From Asterionellopsis glacialis (taxonomy: Eukaryota; Bacillariophyta; Plagiogrammaphyceae; Rhaphoneidales; Asterionellopsidaceae), in NCBI GenBank assembly GCA_014885115.2, contig WKLE02006237.1, positions 1 to 14,436 on the forward strand: 14,436 nucleotides of DNA, given 5' to 3'. Of this stretch, positions 1 through 7,309 are shown in pieces. The notes beneath the pieces were generated by a model that saw only the letters and a list, made by a program, of their open reading frames with translations, was not told the origin of the DNA and searched no databases. The first letter of the stretch is position 1. Every line of letters starts with the position of its first letter. Made by a program: the position numbers and the translations under genes.

Positions 1-4
1 CTTG

Positions 5-44
5 TCTACGGGATTCTACGGGTTTTGGAAATCTCGTCTACGGG
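5..44. repeat. Three short TCTACGGG repeats at the left edge
   Basis: The octamer TCTACGGG occurs at 5-12, 15-22 and 37-44. The first and third copies share a longer GTCTACGGGA context. The array may continue to the left of the window, so its full size is unknown. Nothing here identifies it as coding or as part of a known element. Confidence 0.5.
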
Positions 45-622
45 AGAAGTAGAATATTTTTTTACTATATTGATGTCAGAACAGCAAATAAATCTTCTTT
101 TGTATCAAGCTGCTGTACCATCCAAAGGCAATACAAATCTTGCAGAATTTAAGCATGATTAGATAATGGCTTATATAGGAACATGAATGTTTCCCATCAC
201 ACAACAATTAACAAATCATGATAACAATACTACAGTGTCACTACCAGAACATTTCTTACAGCAGACAAACAAGATGCTTGTACTCTAGGGTTTGCTCTTG
301 GTGCTCTGTCATGGAACATAAAAGGACCCAAACACAATTATTCTGTCAAGGTTGTTCTGATCATGTAGGACAATTTATCTACTATGGCAACCCATCCGCA
401 AGAAGAAAATTCTTTTGGGAGTTTGAAGAAGGCACATACACACAAGTCCTTTATAAGCAAACAATTCAAAAGATTATGTTCATATGGAACACCAAATACT
501 TCAGGATCATGTACATGAGTTTCCAGAGAACTATCTCAATTCAGTAGAGCAAGAGAACAAGAAATAGACAACAGTCATGATGAACTAGTATCTCCTGAAA
601 ATATAAATAATATAGTTGGAAC

Positions 623-709
623 TGACCAATGTAGCAGAAGAAGGACTCCAATATCATCTTGTACCAACAAAAAAAAGGAAGCAAGAAATGGCCAAACCGT
701 AGTAGGACA
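623..709 (+). repeat. 87-bp direct repeat, copy 1
   Basis: This copy matches 818-904 without gaps. By eye there are 7 differences in 87 positions (about 92% identity), mostly transitions. It runs from TGACCAATGTAG to TAGGACA and includes an A8 run. The offset between copies is 195 bp, a multiple of three, so both copies share a reading frame. Confidence 0.85.
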
Positions 710-817
710 AATCAATGAGCAGACAAAACTGCCAAGGCACTGATTCCCTTTCAAAGATGAAGATTCCCTTTTGATGATGACAAAATGTTTGTGCTGTAAA
801 AAGTTGTTGGTGATGAA

Positions 818-904
818 TGACCAATGTAGTGGAAGAAGGACTCCAATATTATCTTGCACCAACAAAAAAAAGTAAGCAAGAAATGGCCAAACTGTATTAG
901 GACA
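818..904 (+). repeat. 87-bp direct repeat, copy 2
   Basis: This is the second copy of the 87-bp unit at 623-709, with the same length and no indels. In the plus-strand frame it carries an in-frame TAA just after the AAA-AAA-AAG run, where copy 1 has a GAA codon. That fits decay of one copy after duplication. Confidence 0.85.
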
Positions 905-1366
905 TTAAGATTAATTGGAACAAGAGGACGACCAATCTAGTTCAAGAACAGATCTGTCCACATTGTCTTGTTCTGATCGATCTGACCTTCTGTCAATACC
1001 CAGACAAGGCCTCTGTTTTACCAGGTGGATCTAATGATCTCTCTGACGGCTGGCACGCGTCACTTCCACTGTTACCACGTGCACACTTTATCAGAAAACA
1101 ATCAGAAAAAGAATATGACTAAGTTTTTTTTTCCCAAAAAAGACTACCCCCCACACTTTATTTTGCAATCAAGCAAAAGAATCAGAAATTAGGTCATGAG
1201 TCCGCAACAAGAATAAACCGTGTGCCAAAAAAAAAACGGTTCTAAAACGGCCGCCTGCGTGCCATCGTTTCACCCTCTTCGTCAGAGGATAAAGAGAGAG
1301 GAGGACCCACGCCGATGCCCATCAAACAATAATAAAACCAAGCAACAATCAGCTACAACACTAACA

Positions 1367-1522
1367 ATGTGGACAGGGAATCGAATGGTGCCAAGAAGAA
1401 GTTTATTGTCTTCTGAAAGGAGTCGTCTTGTCGTGACAGCACCATGGTCGCTGGTTTTTTTCGTTGTTGATTTGTCGATCGGTCCCTCAAGGAAATCAAA
1501 CAGACAACATAACGCCAATTAA
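1367..1522 (+). CDS. Possible small ORF, 51 aa
   Basis: An ATG at 1367 follows a CAA/ACA-rich leader (CTACAACACTAACA) that resembles a diatom-type 5' UTR and gives a good A at -3. It opens a 51-codon frame ending in TAA at 1522. The peptide begins MWTGNRMVPRRSLL, is basic, and has one short hydrophobic stretch (PWSLVFFVVDLSIG). It could be a small protein, a first exon or chance. No family is recognised. A minus-strand frame overlaps the same bases, so this is weakly supported. Confidence 0.2.
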   Translation: MWTGNRMVPRRSLLSSERSRLVVTAPWSLVFFVVDLSIGPSRKSNRQHNAN

Positions 1523-1560
1523 ACGGAATGCTTCCTGATTGGTTGGATCCAGATAGTTGT

Positions 1561-1570
1561 CGCGCCAAAA
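1561..1570 (-). promoter_or_regulatory. E2F-like site (TTTTGGCGCG on the minus strand)
   Basis: CGCGCCAAAA is an exact reverse complement of TTTTGGCGCG, a perfect match to the eukaryotic E2F/DP consensus TTTSSCGC. The same 10-mer occurs on the plus strand at 9701. No confident gene lies next to this copy, so its role is unproven. Confidence 0.25.
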
Positions 1571-1600
1571 AAAACTGATTCTTTTTTCTGATTCTTTTTT

Positions 1601-1633
1601 CTTGCGGACCTGATTGTTTTGGACGTCCGCAAG
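1601..1633. repeat. Perfect 9-bp inverted repeat (hairpin)
   Basis: CTTGCGGAC at 1601-1609 pairs perfectly with GTCCGCAAG at 1625-1633, leaving a 15-nt loop. Just upstream there is a tandem CTGATTCTTTTTT repeat. It could form a stable RNA or cruciform stem, or be the remnant of a small element. Confidence 0.55.
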
Positions 1634-1933
1634 AGTGGATTTCGGAGCGACGTCCAGAACCAAACAATCAGAAAAAATAACCTATTGAGTGAGGAGTAAT
1701 AACCTATTGGGAGGCAAAAAAAGATTATTTTTTTTTCTGATTATTTTTTTCGATAAAGTGTGCACTACCTTAGTCCCGTACGACCAACGAAACGCAACGC
1801 AAACAGTTACGATCATTCGATTCCCGACAAGTGGAGAAGCCGAAGTTCTTCGAAAACTGCACAGAGATCAACATCTGCCTACGTGTTTTATCATATATAT
1901 TTCACATACGTAGCTCAATTTATGACATTCCAC

Positions 1934-2653
1934 GTACCAGGTACAGGTACGTATCAGTTGCCAAAAGGTATGATGATATGTCCATTGATTGAAACAGTGC
2001 GTAGGATTGTCTATTCCGCTGTCTTTCTTCGACCAATCAATACCAGGTAGATCCCATACTTACTATACAGACATGGTAGTCCTTTGTACATTCAAGTAAC
2101 GTAACTTACATACGGCACACAGTTACCTGTACTGTACATTGTTTCAATAGTGTTCTGCATCTCAAGGAATAATTCCCGGTACTGGGTTTTTCTCATCTAA
2201 AATACTTACAGAGAGCAACCATCTGGTACTATTGCTACGGAGACTCTACAGGATACTGCACAGAATGAAAATGGCAGAAAATTAAAAAGTCATTTGCAAG
2301 AAACAATCAAAGAGAGAAAGATGGTGTTATCAAAGTACCTGGTACGAGTACCAGGTAGTCGTACCTGGTACGGGAGGTCGTACCAGGTATCTGACTTACA
2401 GGACGCTTTATTCTGCAATCAGGCGGGTACTTCGCAACTCGCAACCCGTGTCTCTCTGACCGACCACCATAGCCAGTAAAGCATCTCATCTTATTGAAGA
2501 GTCATCTTGCGGTATCACCATCCTAGTCTCTTTACTTTGTTGCTTTTGAGAAACTTTGCCCGGTAGTGCTTGTGAACTGAGATAACTCTGGTTCTCCTTC
2601 ATAAGAGAAAAACCTCAACTACTTGTTCGCCTCTCTACAGAAACACTAGGTAC
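1934..2653. promoter_or_regulatory. GTAC-dense tract upstream of the copper transporter
   Basis: GTAC occurs 16 times in about 720 bp: 1934, 1941, 1947, 2086, 2129, 2134, 2179, 2226, 2335, 2342, 2348, 2361, 2368, 2380, 2427 and 2650. My rough expectation at this base composition is 2-3. Six of them fall in 2335-2383. The tract ends about 75 bp before the transporter ATG. GTAC is the core recognised by SBP-domain copper regulators in green algae and plants. Those factors are not, to my knowledge, known in stramenopiles, so a copper role is inference only. Confidence 0.4.
2335..2389. repeat. Cluster of four TACCWGGTA palindromes
   Basis: The palindrome appears at 2336-2344 (CCTGG centre), 2349-2357 (CCAGG), 2362-2370 (CCTGG) and 2381-2389 (CCAGG). 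The two CCTGG copies extend to GTACCTGGTAC. Start-to-start spacing is 13, 13 and 19 bp and the centre alternates. The cluster ends 337 bp before the start codon of the copper transporter at 2727, so it is a candidate multi-site protein-binding array. Confidence 0.6.
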
Positions 2654-2726
2654 TGTCCAAAACCGAAACAAGTTTTGGATCTGTTTCGCATTGTTACTGA
2701 CTTTCATCGGAATCGAATTGTCAACC

Positions 2727-3833
2727 ATGGAAGGTATGAATAACCACAACGAAGGAATGATGAATATGGGAGAAGATAAAAACAATGCTGACACTGACAT
2801 GATGGATTCTACAATGACTAGTAATGGGCAGCATTCGCATCAGATTTCAACGAGTCTCGGTGGTCATGGTGATCATGGTGATCATGGTGACCATGGTGAT
2901 CACGGTGATCATGGTGATCAAGATGGCACCATTGAAAGTTTTATGAACAATCAAAACAAAGACAATAATATGGACCATACGAATCATAATATGGAAGAAA
3001 ATAGTCATGAACTTGACGAGGAGAAGCAACCCTTTTGTGTTTCCTCGGGTAGCCATTTACTCCATGGAGGAGGAGGTGATGGTATGATCATGTACATGGA
3101 TGGTACGTACATTTTTAAACTATGTTTTTCAAAAAAAAAATTAAAATCATTTACTAATATTTTTAACGTCAACTGTTTTCGCTCTGTTTCATTACTTTTA
3201 GGTTTCCGTTGGTCCTTGGGAGATAATTCACCTTGTTTGAATTTATTTTTCCCTGGTTGGACCTTGGACACATCTGGTAAATTTGCTGGTGCCATGTTGG
3301 GTGTATTAGCCTTGGCTGTTGTCACGGAAGGTATTTCCAAACTTCGCTATGTGATTCAACGTAATTTCCGCCAACAACGATTGTCATCGCAACAGCAACG
3401 TAGTAGTAGCAGTCATCATCCTATGAAACAACGTGTTGCCATTGCTTCGTTACATACACTTCAAGCCTTATTGGGGTATGTATTAATGCTTGTAACCATG
3501 ACCTTTTCTCTCGAGTTACTTTTGACAGTCATTGTTGGATTAGGTTTAGGATACTTCATATTCTTTTCCGAAGATGATCATCATGTTACCACCAATCCAT
3601 GCTGCAACTTTATGCAAAATGAAGCAGATGAACTTGAAGAAGAACAACAAGAACAAGCTAATGCCGTTTGTGCTACTACGAGTGGTTCTTGTTGTCAACA
3701 AGTAGAGAACGACGAGAAAGATATCATGGGTAACAAACCTTCTCATACAGAATCTCATAGTATGAACACTAGTTCTGTTGATTTAGATTTGATTGAGAAT
3801 GGTGGTGGTGGTGGTGGTGGTAAGGAACAATGA
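2727..3833 (+). CDS. CTR: Ctr-family copper transporter (2 exons)
   Basis: Exons are 2727-3102 and 3202-3833, giving 335 aa. It should be a high-affinity copper importer, a trimeric three-helix channel for Cu(I). The N-terminus (1-119) is Met/His-rich: Met at 4, 11, 12, 14, 25, 26 and 30, then a tandem G-D-H run at about 45-65. MIMYM at 120-124 is the conserved Met cluster before helix 1. NLFFPGW (139-145) leads into helix 1 (about 151-167). Helices 2 and 3 span about 206-247 with the family signature M221-xxx-M225, 12 residues, G238-xxx-G242. The cytosolic tail has CC at 259-260 and 289-290, C282, and a seven-Gly run near its end. The start at 2727 (CAACCATGG) has an excellent context and is the first in-frame ATG after a stop at 2583. 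The long His-rich extension and the tail make it longer than yeast or animal homologues of about 190 aa. It is convergent with the CAX gene. Confidence 0.93.
   Translation: MEGMNNHNEGMMNMGEDKNNADTDMMDSTMTSNGQHSHQISTSLGGHGDHGDHGDHGDHGDHGDQDGTIESFMNNQNKDNNMDHTNHNMEENSHELDEEKQPFCVSSGSHLLHGGGGDGMIMYMDGTYIFKLCFSKKKLKSFTNIFNVNCFRSVSLLLGFRWSLGDNSPCLNLFFPGWTLDTSGKFAGAMLGVLALAVVTEGISKLRYVIQRNFRQQRLSSQQQRSSSSHHPMKQRVAIASLHTLQALLGYVLMLVTMTFSLELLLTVIVGLGLGYFIFFSEDDHHVTTNPCCNFMQNEADELEEEQQEQANAVCATTSGSCCQQVENDEKDIMGNKPSHTESHSMNTSSVDLDLIENGGGGGGGKEQ
2859..2921 (+). repeat. Coding minisatellite, 9-bp GGTGATCAT unit
   Basis: About six and a half copies of GGTGATCAT (variants GGTGACCAT, GGTGATCAC, GGTGATCAA) encode repeated Gly-Asp-His at residues 45-65 of the copper transporter. 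Histidines recur every third residue (47, 50, 53, 56, 59, 62). The near-identical DNA copies suggest expansion by slippage, and the repeat number may vary between strains. Confidence 0.9.
3103..3201 (+). other. Intron of the copper transporter gene
   Basis: This 99-bp intron starts with GTACGT and ends with TTACTTTTAG. A TACTAAT branch-point-like word lies at 3152-3158. Splicing joins the Gly codon of MYMDG to FRWSL and restores the conserved MDGF-W family sequence. The length is a multiple of three and there is no in-frame stop, so unspliced RNA would still encode a full-length protein with 33 extra residues. Confidence 0.85.
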
Positions 3834-4393
3834 TTCCGCGGCCACCCCTCTCCTCTTCCTCCCCTTCTTGCGTGTTATCGCCACATATAATTTGCATCGC
3901 TTTTCAATACACATATTATTAACCGCTTCATTTATAAGTGGATCCCAAAACAATAGTTAAAATCAAGAATTAAAAACTAACAGAACATAAAACCAACTTT
4001 GCTGCTTCTGCCAACAGATTTTCCCTCTTGAACTAAACGAAAAAGATCTGGAAACATGCCAATACGACAGCATGTACTAGGGGAATAGTTTAATTTATAA
4101 AATGCTATCGTCCCTCTCCAACAGATGATTCTCAAGCGCCTCCCCGTGACTTTTATCCCCATGAGATAAAATTTAATGCTGTTTTCCCTTCAAGTTCTTT
4201 TAAAGATTCTCCTGCTTCGTTCTTCTAAACCACACTATTCCATCAATCCGCTGATGAATCACGCCTTACTGTCATACTTTCTGCCAATCTTGTTCATGAT
4301 TTTGCATTCCCTTCTACATTTTTTGTTTGTTGTTGTTGTTGCTGTCGTTGCTGTCGTCGTCTTTCCAATTCCCCCGCTTCTCTCCCTTTCTTT
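3834..4393. other. Convergent 3' flank between CTR and CAX
   Basis: These 560 bp separate the stop codons of two genes pointing at each other, so they should hold both 3' UTRs. Short open frames on both strands (minus 3977-4162, plus 4176-4397) look like chance. The plus one is hydrophobic only because of a T-rich TTG/GTC repeat. No clear polyadenylation signal was picked out. Confidence 0.5.
4323..4362. repeat. TTG/GTC trinucleotide-type microsatellite
   Basis: A run of TTGTTGTTGTTG followed by CTGTCGTTGCTGTCGTCG-type units lies about 35-75 bp downstream of the CAX stop codon, on the opposite sense. On the transcribed (minus) strand it reads as CAG/CAA/CGA-rich and is probably part of the CAX 3' UTR. 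Confidence 0.6.
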
Positions 4394-6253
4394 TTAGAAA
4401 TCTTGTAAATCTTCATACCAAAATCCCAAGGCAATCATCAAATATGTTGTTATTAGTAAGGAACCTTCTAACCAATTACCAGATGGATTAGATAAACAAA
4501 TTGATACGGTAAACACAGACAGTACATATAACATAATTTCAAAATGTGGAAAGTTTAATGTCATGCGTTTATCAAAAATCCATCCAAAGATAACTGTAAA
4601 GGGTACCACAAATAAAGATATTTGTGTACAAGATCCAACAGCAACTGTTGTTGTATATTGACGTTGTTGGGAAGATTACAAAATAAAGAGAGAGAGAGAG
4701 AGTTGTGTCCAAAATAAGAGAAAAAAAGTACAATGTGAGATCTGGATACAATAGCACACGGTCACTCAAGAGGGTTTCCATGTTCTCTCGCAAAGTTTGA
4801 CACCAAATAATCCGCTCTTCCACTTACCTCCCATGGCTAAATCCATTTTATTCTTCATGGCAACTGATACAGCTGTCATATGTTCCACCGCGTTACCTAC
4901 TAACGGTAGAATGATAAGACCTACAAAGGTACGACTCACACCTGATGATTCCACATATCCATCAATACTATCCACTAAATAATCCGAAAGGAATGCTAGC
5001 ATCAAGGTCACAACGCATAATCCTACAAGTGCTACCGTCATGGACATGACTGGTTCTTCATCATCTTCATCTTCAAAAATATCAGTGTGAGTCTTGAGTT
5101 GGAATATCAATAGTTGGATGTACATGATGACCAAAAACACAGCTGCCAATCTCGAAATTTGTAACACGTGTTCATCTTGTAAGTCATAATACTCCGCAAA
5201 GGGTGTAGGTAGTACCAAGGCAATACTACTTAATGCCAACAAACTCATATTTGCTGTTGCAGCCGTTGCATTAAAGGTTTGTTCTTTGTGGCGGATCCCA
5301 CCAAAGAAAAAACAGGATCCCAATACAAGTAAAAGATTCGAAAAGATGGAACCCAACATGGATGCCTGTACGACTCGAATTTCATCTTTTAACAAGGCCT
5401 GAATGGCCACCAACAATTCTACAACATTACCAAAGGTAGCATTGACTAATCCACCAATGACTTGGTTGGTATGTGCCGCAACTTCTTCCGTAAAGTCACC
5501 TAAAATACTTGCAAGGGGGATCATGGCTAAAAAGTTTAACCAAAAGATAGACTGGGGCGACCATTGTAGATGATGACTTGCGACAGCAAAGGGTATAAAA
5601 ATCAAGAATAAACTCAAAATAGGTTTACCAAAGAATACATCCCACAATGCTTCACCAGTTGTCATTTTTGGTGGTGACCCTGAATCAATTGTCATACCAT
5701 CCAAGGGGAGTTCACCCATGTCAGGCATAGTTAATTGTGTAGTACCATCCTTACCAAACACAAGGGGGGTGACCTCCGAAGCTTCAGGAGATGTTGGTTT
5801 TGTTGGCATAGCATCTTCCACGTATCTCGCGGAGGGTATCATAGACAGAGTACGTCCTCCTCCAGATGGTGGTGGATACGTAGCCGTACGTTGGCCCAAA
5901 TCAGGATCGATGCTACCACCACTCGTAATACGGATAGAACGTTCGCGACGTTCCAAACGCCTTAATTTTGGTATAATTTTATACGAAGCGGATGTTGCAC
6001 CGAATGGTGTAGCACTTCGACTAGTCGACATAACGGTAGATTCCGTCGAAATACGCGGAAGTGCACGTCTACCCGTGCCTGAAGTCCCTGTATTCCTCAG
6101 CGGAGATACAGGTTGTTGCTCTTGTTGCGTGTTGGTAGTAGATGACATGCCAGACGTAGTTTCAAGTGGTGGAAGACCTGCAGAGGTTGTCCGAATGTTT
6201 GAATTGATATCAACGCCTTCTTTTGGTTCTTGTGCGTTCTCGCTCAATTTCAT
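4394..6253 (-). CDS. CAX: CAX-type Ca2+/H+ antiporter (2 exons)
   Basis: Exon 1 is 6253-4828 and exon 2 is 4644-4394 on the minus strand, giving 558 aa. CAX proteins exchange cytosolic Ca2+ (or another divalent cation) for protons at the vacuolar or related endomembranes. Residues 1-200 are a Ser/Thr/Pro-rich, probably disordered extension. The membrane part starts at about 210. The first alpha repeat has GNVVEL at 275-280 (putative ion-binding E279) and GSIFSN at 301-306. An acidic segment (IFEDEDDEE, about 392-400) separates the two halves. The second alpha repeat has GNAVEH at 453-458 (E457), KNKMDLAMG at about 467-475 and GSCTQI at 479-484. The end (NWLEGSLLITTYLMIALGFWY) is the usual CAX C-terminus. 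An in-frame TAA lies two codons before the ATG and fixes the start. The protein is longer than the usual 400-460 aa because of the N-terminus, which in plant CAX proteins can be autoinhibitory. Confidence 0.95.
4645..4827 (-). other. Intron of the CAX gene
   Basis: On the minus strand this 183-bp intron starts GTAAGT at 4827 and ends ACAACAACAG at 4645. Joining the flanks restores MDLAMG-VAVGSCTQI, the conserved second alpha repeat, which strongly supports both splice sites. Its pyrimidine tract is a (CT)8 microsatellite, read as (AG)8 on the plus strand at 4687-4702. Unlike the intron of the copper transporter, it contains an in-frame stop. Confidence 0.9.
4687..4702. repeat. (AG)8 dinucleotide microsatellite
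   Basis: There are eight AG units on the plus strand. They sit inside the CAX intron, where the transcribed strand reads (CT)8 about 40 nt before the acceptor and probably serves as polypyrimidine tract. Confidence 0.85.
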
Positions 6254-6304
6254 CGATTAAAAAATAAATTGTATTCGACAGTTAAGATTTTTTTCTTGTA
6301 GATT

Positions 6305-6316
6305 CTCTCTAGAGAG
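6305..6316. promoter_or_regulatory. 12-bp palindrome CTCTCTAGAGAG near the CAX start
   Basis: This perfect palindrome lies 52 bp upstream of the CAX start codon. Its core TCTCTAGAGA is repeated upstream of the plastid-protein gene at 9957-9966. It is a candidate dimeric factor site; function is inferred from symmetry and position only. Confidence 0.35.
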
Positions 6317-6663
6317 GACTCTAGCTAGTAGGTTTTATCTAGTTTGTAGTCTACTTTTGAGTGTTGGCAGCGGTTGCTATCGGCGCGTCCCTAATGTTGT
6401 TGTTGGTTTTGTAAAGCCACGAGAAAACCCCCACTACTTTGAACTCTCGTCATTGACACCGACCATACTAGCACTACAGTAGAAGCTATGAAAATACAAA
6501 TACCTGTAAAGATCTATCTTAGATGAAAGACTTTCGCACCTGTAGGATATATTATTATTTTACATATCTAGGACAGAACTCGAGTTTTGATATTTCTATA
6601 GTAGCGATATCATTATTAATTTTTGTAGAGATTCAAATCTTTTGTACGAGGTGGACTAGGCAG

Positions 6664-6727
6664 TACCTGGTAAGTCCTCTATGACAGGTGTGTTGGTACA
6701 AAAAGCTAATAATTTCAGTACCTGGTA
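6664..6727. repeat. Pair of TACCTGGTA palindromes
   Basis: TACCTGGTA occurs at 6664-6672 and 6719-6727, both within CAGTACCTGGTA and in the same orientation, 55 bp apart. They belong to the dispersed palindrome family described under findings. Confidence 0.6.
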
Positions 6728-7309
6728 GGAATCATATCTACTACTATCATAATCTAGAATGTAAGTAGGCCCAACAAATATACAATAGTTAAATACAATA
6801 AAAAAATTCACTGACTGACAGACTACCCGGTACTAACTCTACATTATTATTGGTCATCAGCATTTAAAAAATAACGCCGTCCTTCTTGAACGTCCGCTAA
6901 TTAATGTATAGTAGTAGAGCAACGTAAATTTTGTAATGGATGGGCCTGTCGTTGAAGAGGACCCGAAACTCTGAGAATTGAAGTCTGTCCGTCCTTCTTT
7001 CCAGTTGTCAGTGGCCTAGTACAGACAGTGCCGTAGGACCTACAGATGCAGAGAGTGATTAGTTAGTTCTTTGACTTATCCTTAAATATTTATGAATTGG
7101 GCGGGTTATCCATTTTGTTCCTTGTTCCATTTTTTTTTCTTGTTTCTTTTTTTCCCCTTTCCGTGTTCGAGATGCGTCACATTTTAGTTACATCAGTACA
7201 TACCGTATCTCTCATCATCGACATTGAATAGAGGGATGGTACCAATATACTCTAACATAGGAAGATAACAATAGAAATTGCAGTATTCCATGCAACAAAG
7301 AATAAGAGA

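Larger units (their letters stand above)
222..905 (+). pseudogene. Decayed coding-like frame of unknown family
   Basis: One plus-strand frame (codons starting at positions divisible by 3) stays mostly open from about 222 to 905. It is broken by a few stops, at 366 (TAG), 513 (TGA), 741 (TGA) and in the second repeat unit near 873 (TAA). That is far fewer than about 228 AT-rich codons should contain by chance. The conceptual peptide is Cys/Arg/Lys-rich near its end (KCLCCKK; DQCSRRRTPISSC and DQCSGRRTPILSC). The duplicated 87-bp units lie in the same frame. A separate 29-codon ORF starts with ATG at 73 in another frame and may be a frameshifted 5' part. This could be a relic of a transposon gene or of a host gene, but no family is recognised. 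The minus strand also has a 96-codon open frame (575-865), so the coding strand is not certain. Confidence 0.3.
906..2726. other. Long non-genic region upstream of the copper transporter
   Basis: No convincing gene is seen. The stretch 1090-1760 is rich in A and T runs and in the words AATCAGAAA and TTTCTGATT. The 15-mer AAACAATCAGAAAAA occurs exactly near 1097 and 1663. A CCAAT-type element (ATTGGTTGG) lies near 1540. From about 1930 onward the sequence becomes dense in GTAC and TACCWGGTA words, described separately. A pyrimidine-rich stretch ending in CTACAG at 2640, shortly before the transporter ATG, could be a 3' splice site of a 5'-UTR intron, but no matching donor could be assigned. 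Confidence 0.5.
6254..7309. promoter_or_regulatory. Divergent intergenic region (CAX / reductase)
   Basis: This 1,056-bp region lies between the start codons of two genes that point away from each other, so it should contain both promoters. It carries a 12-bp palindrome at 6305-6316, two TACCTGGTA palindromes (6664-6672, 6719-6727) and a variant, TACCCGGTA, at 6824-6832. GTAC occurs about 8 times. A T-rich stretch at about 7125-7160 lies upstream of the reductase. No clear TATA box or gene was seen. Confidence 0.5.

Noticed and set aside
1151..2424. Similar 22-mers ACACTTTATTTTGCAATCAAGC type near 1151 and 2403
   Set aside because: Three mismatches in 22 bases with no extension. It could be an ancient repeat but is too short to support.
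2691..2726. Longer start for the copper transporter from 2691
   Set aside because: The frame is open, but 2691 is TTG. The first ATG is at 2727 with a near-perfect context, so a eukaryotic start there is preferred.
3005..3340. 111-codon minus-strand frame inside the copper transporter
   Set aside because: It overlaps the conserved transporter exons and intron and has no domain. It is a shadow frame.
4176..4397. Hydrophobic 73-aa plus-strand frame downstream of CTR
   Set aside because: Its hydrophobicity comes from T-rich DNA and a TTG/GTC microsatellite, and it lies antisense to the CAX 3' flank.
5718..6260. 180-codon plus-strand open frame
   Set aside because: It lies antisense to the N-terminal part of the CAX gene, where the minus-strand frame is confirmed by continuity into the conserved transporter. 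The plus frame shows no recognisable domain.
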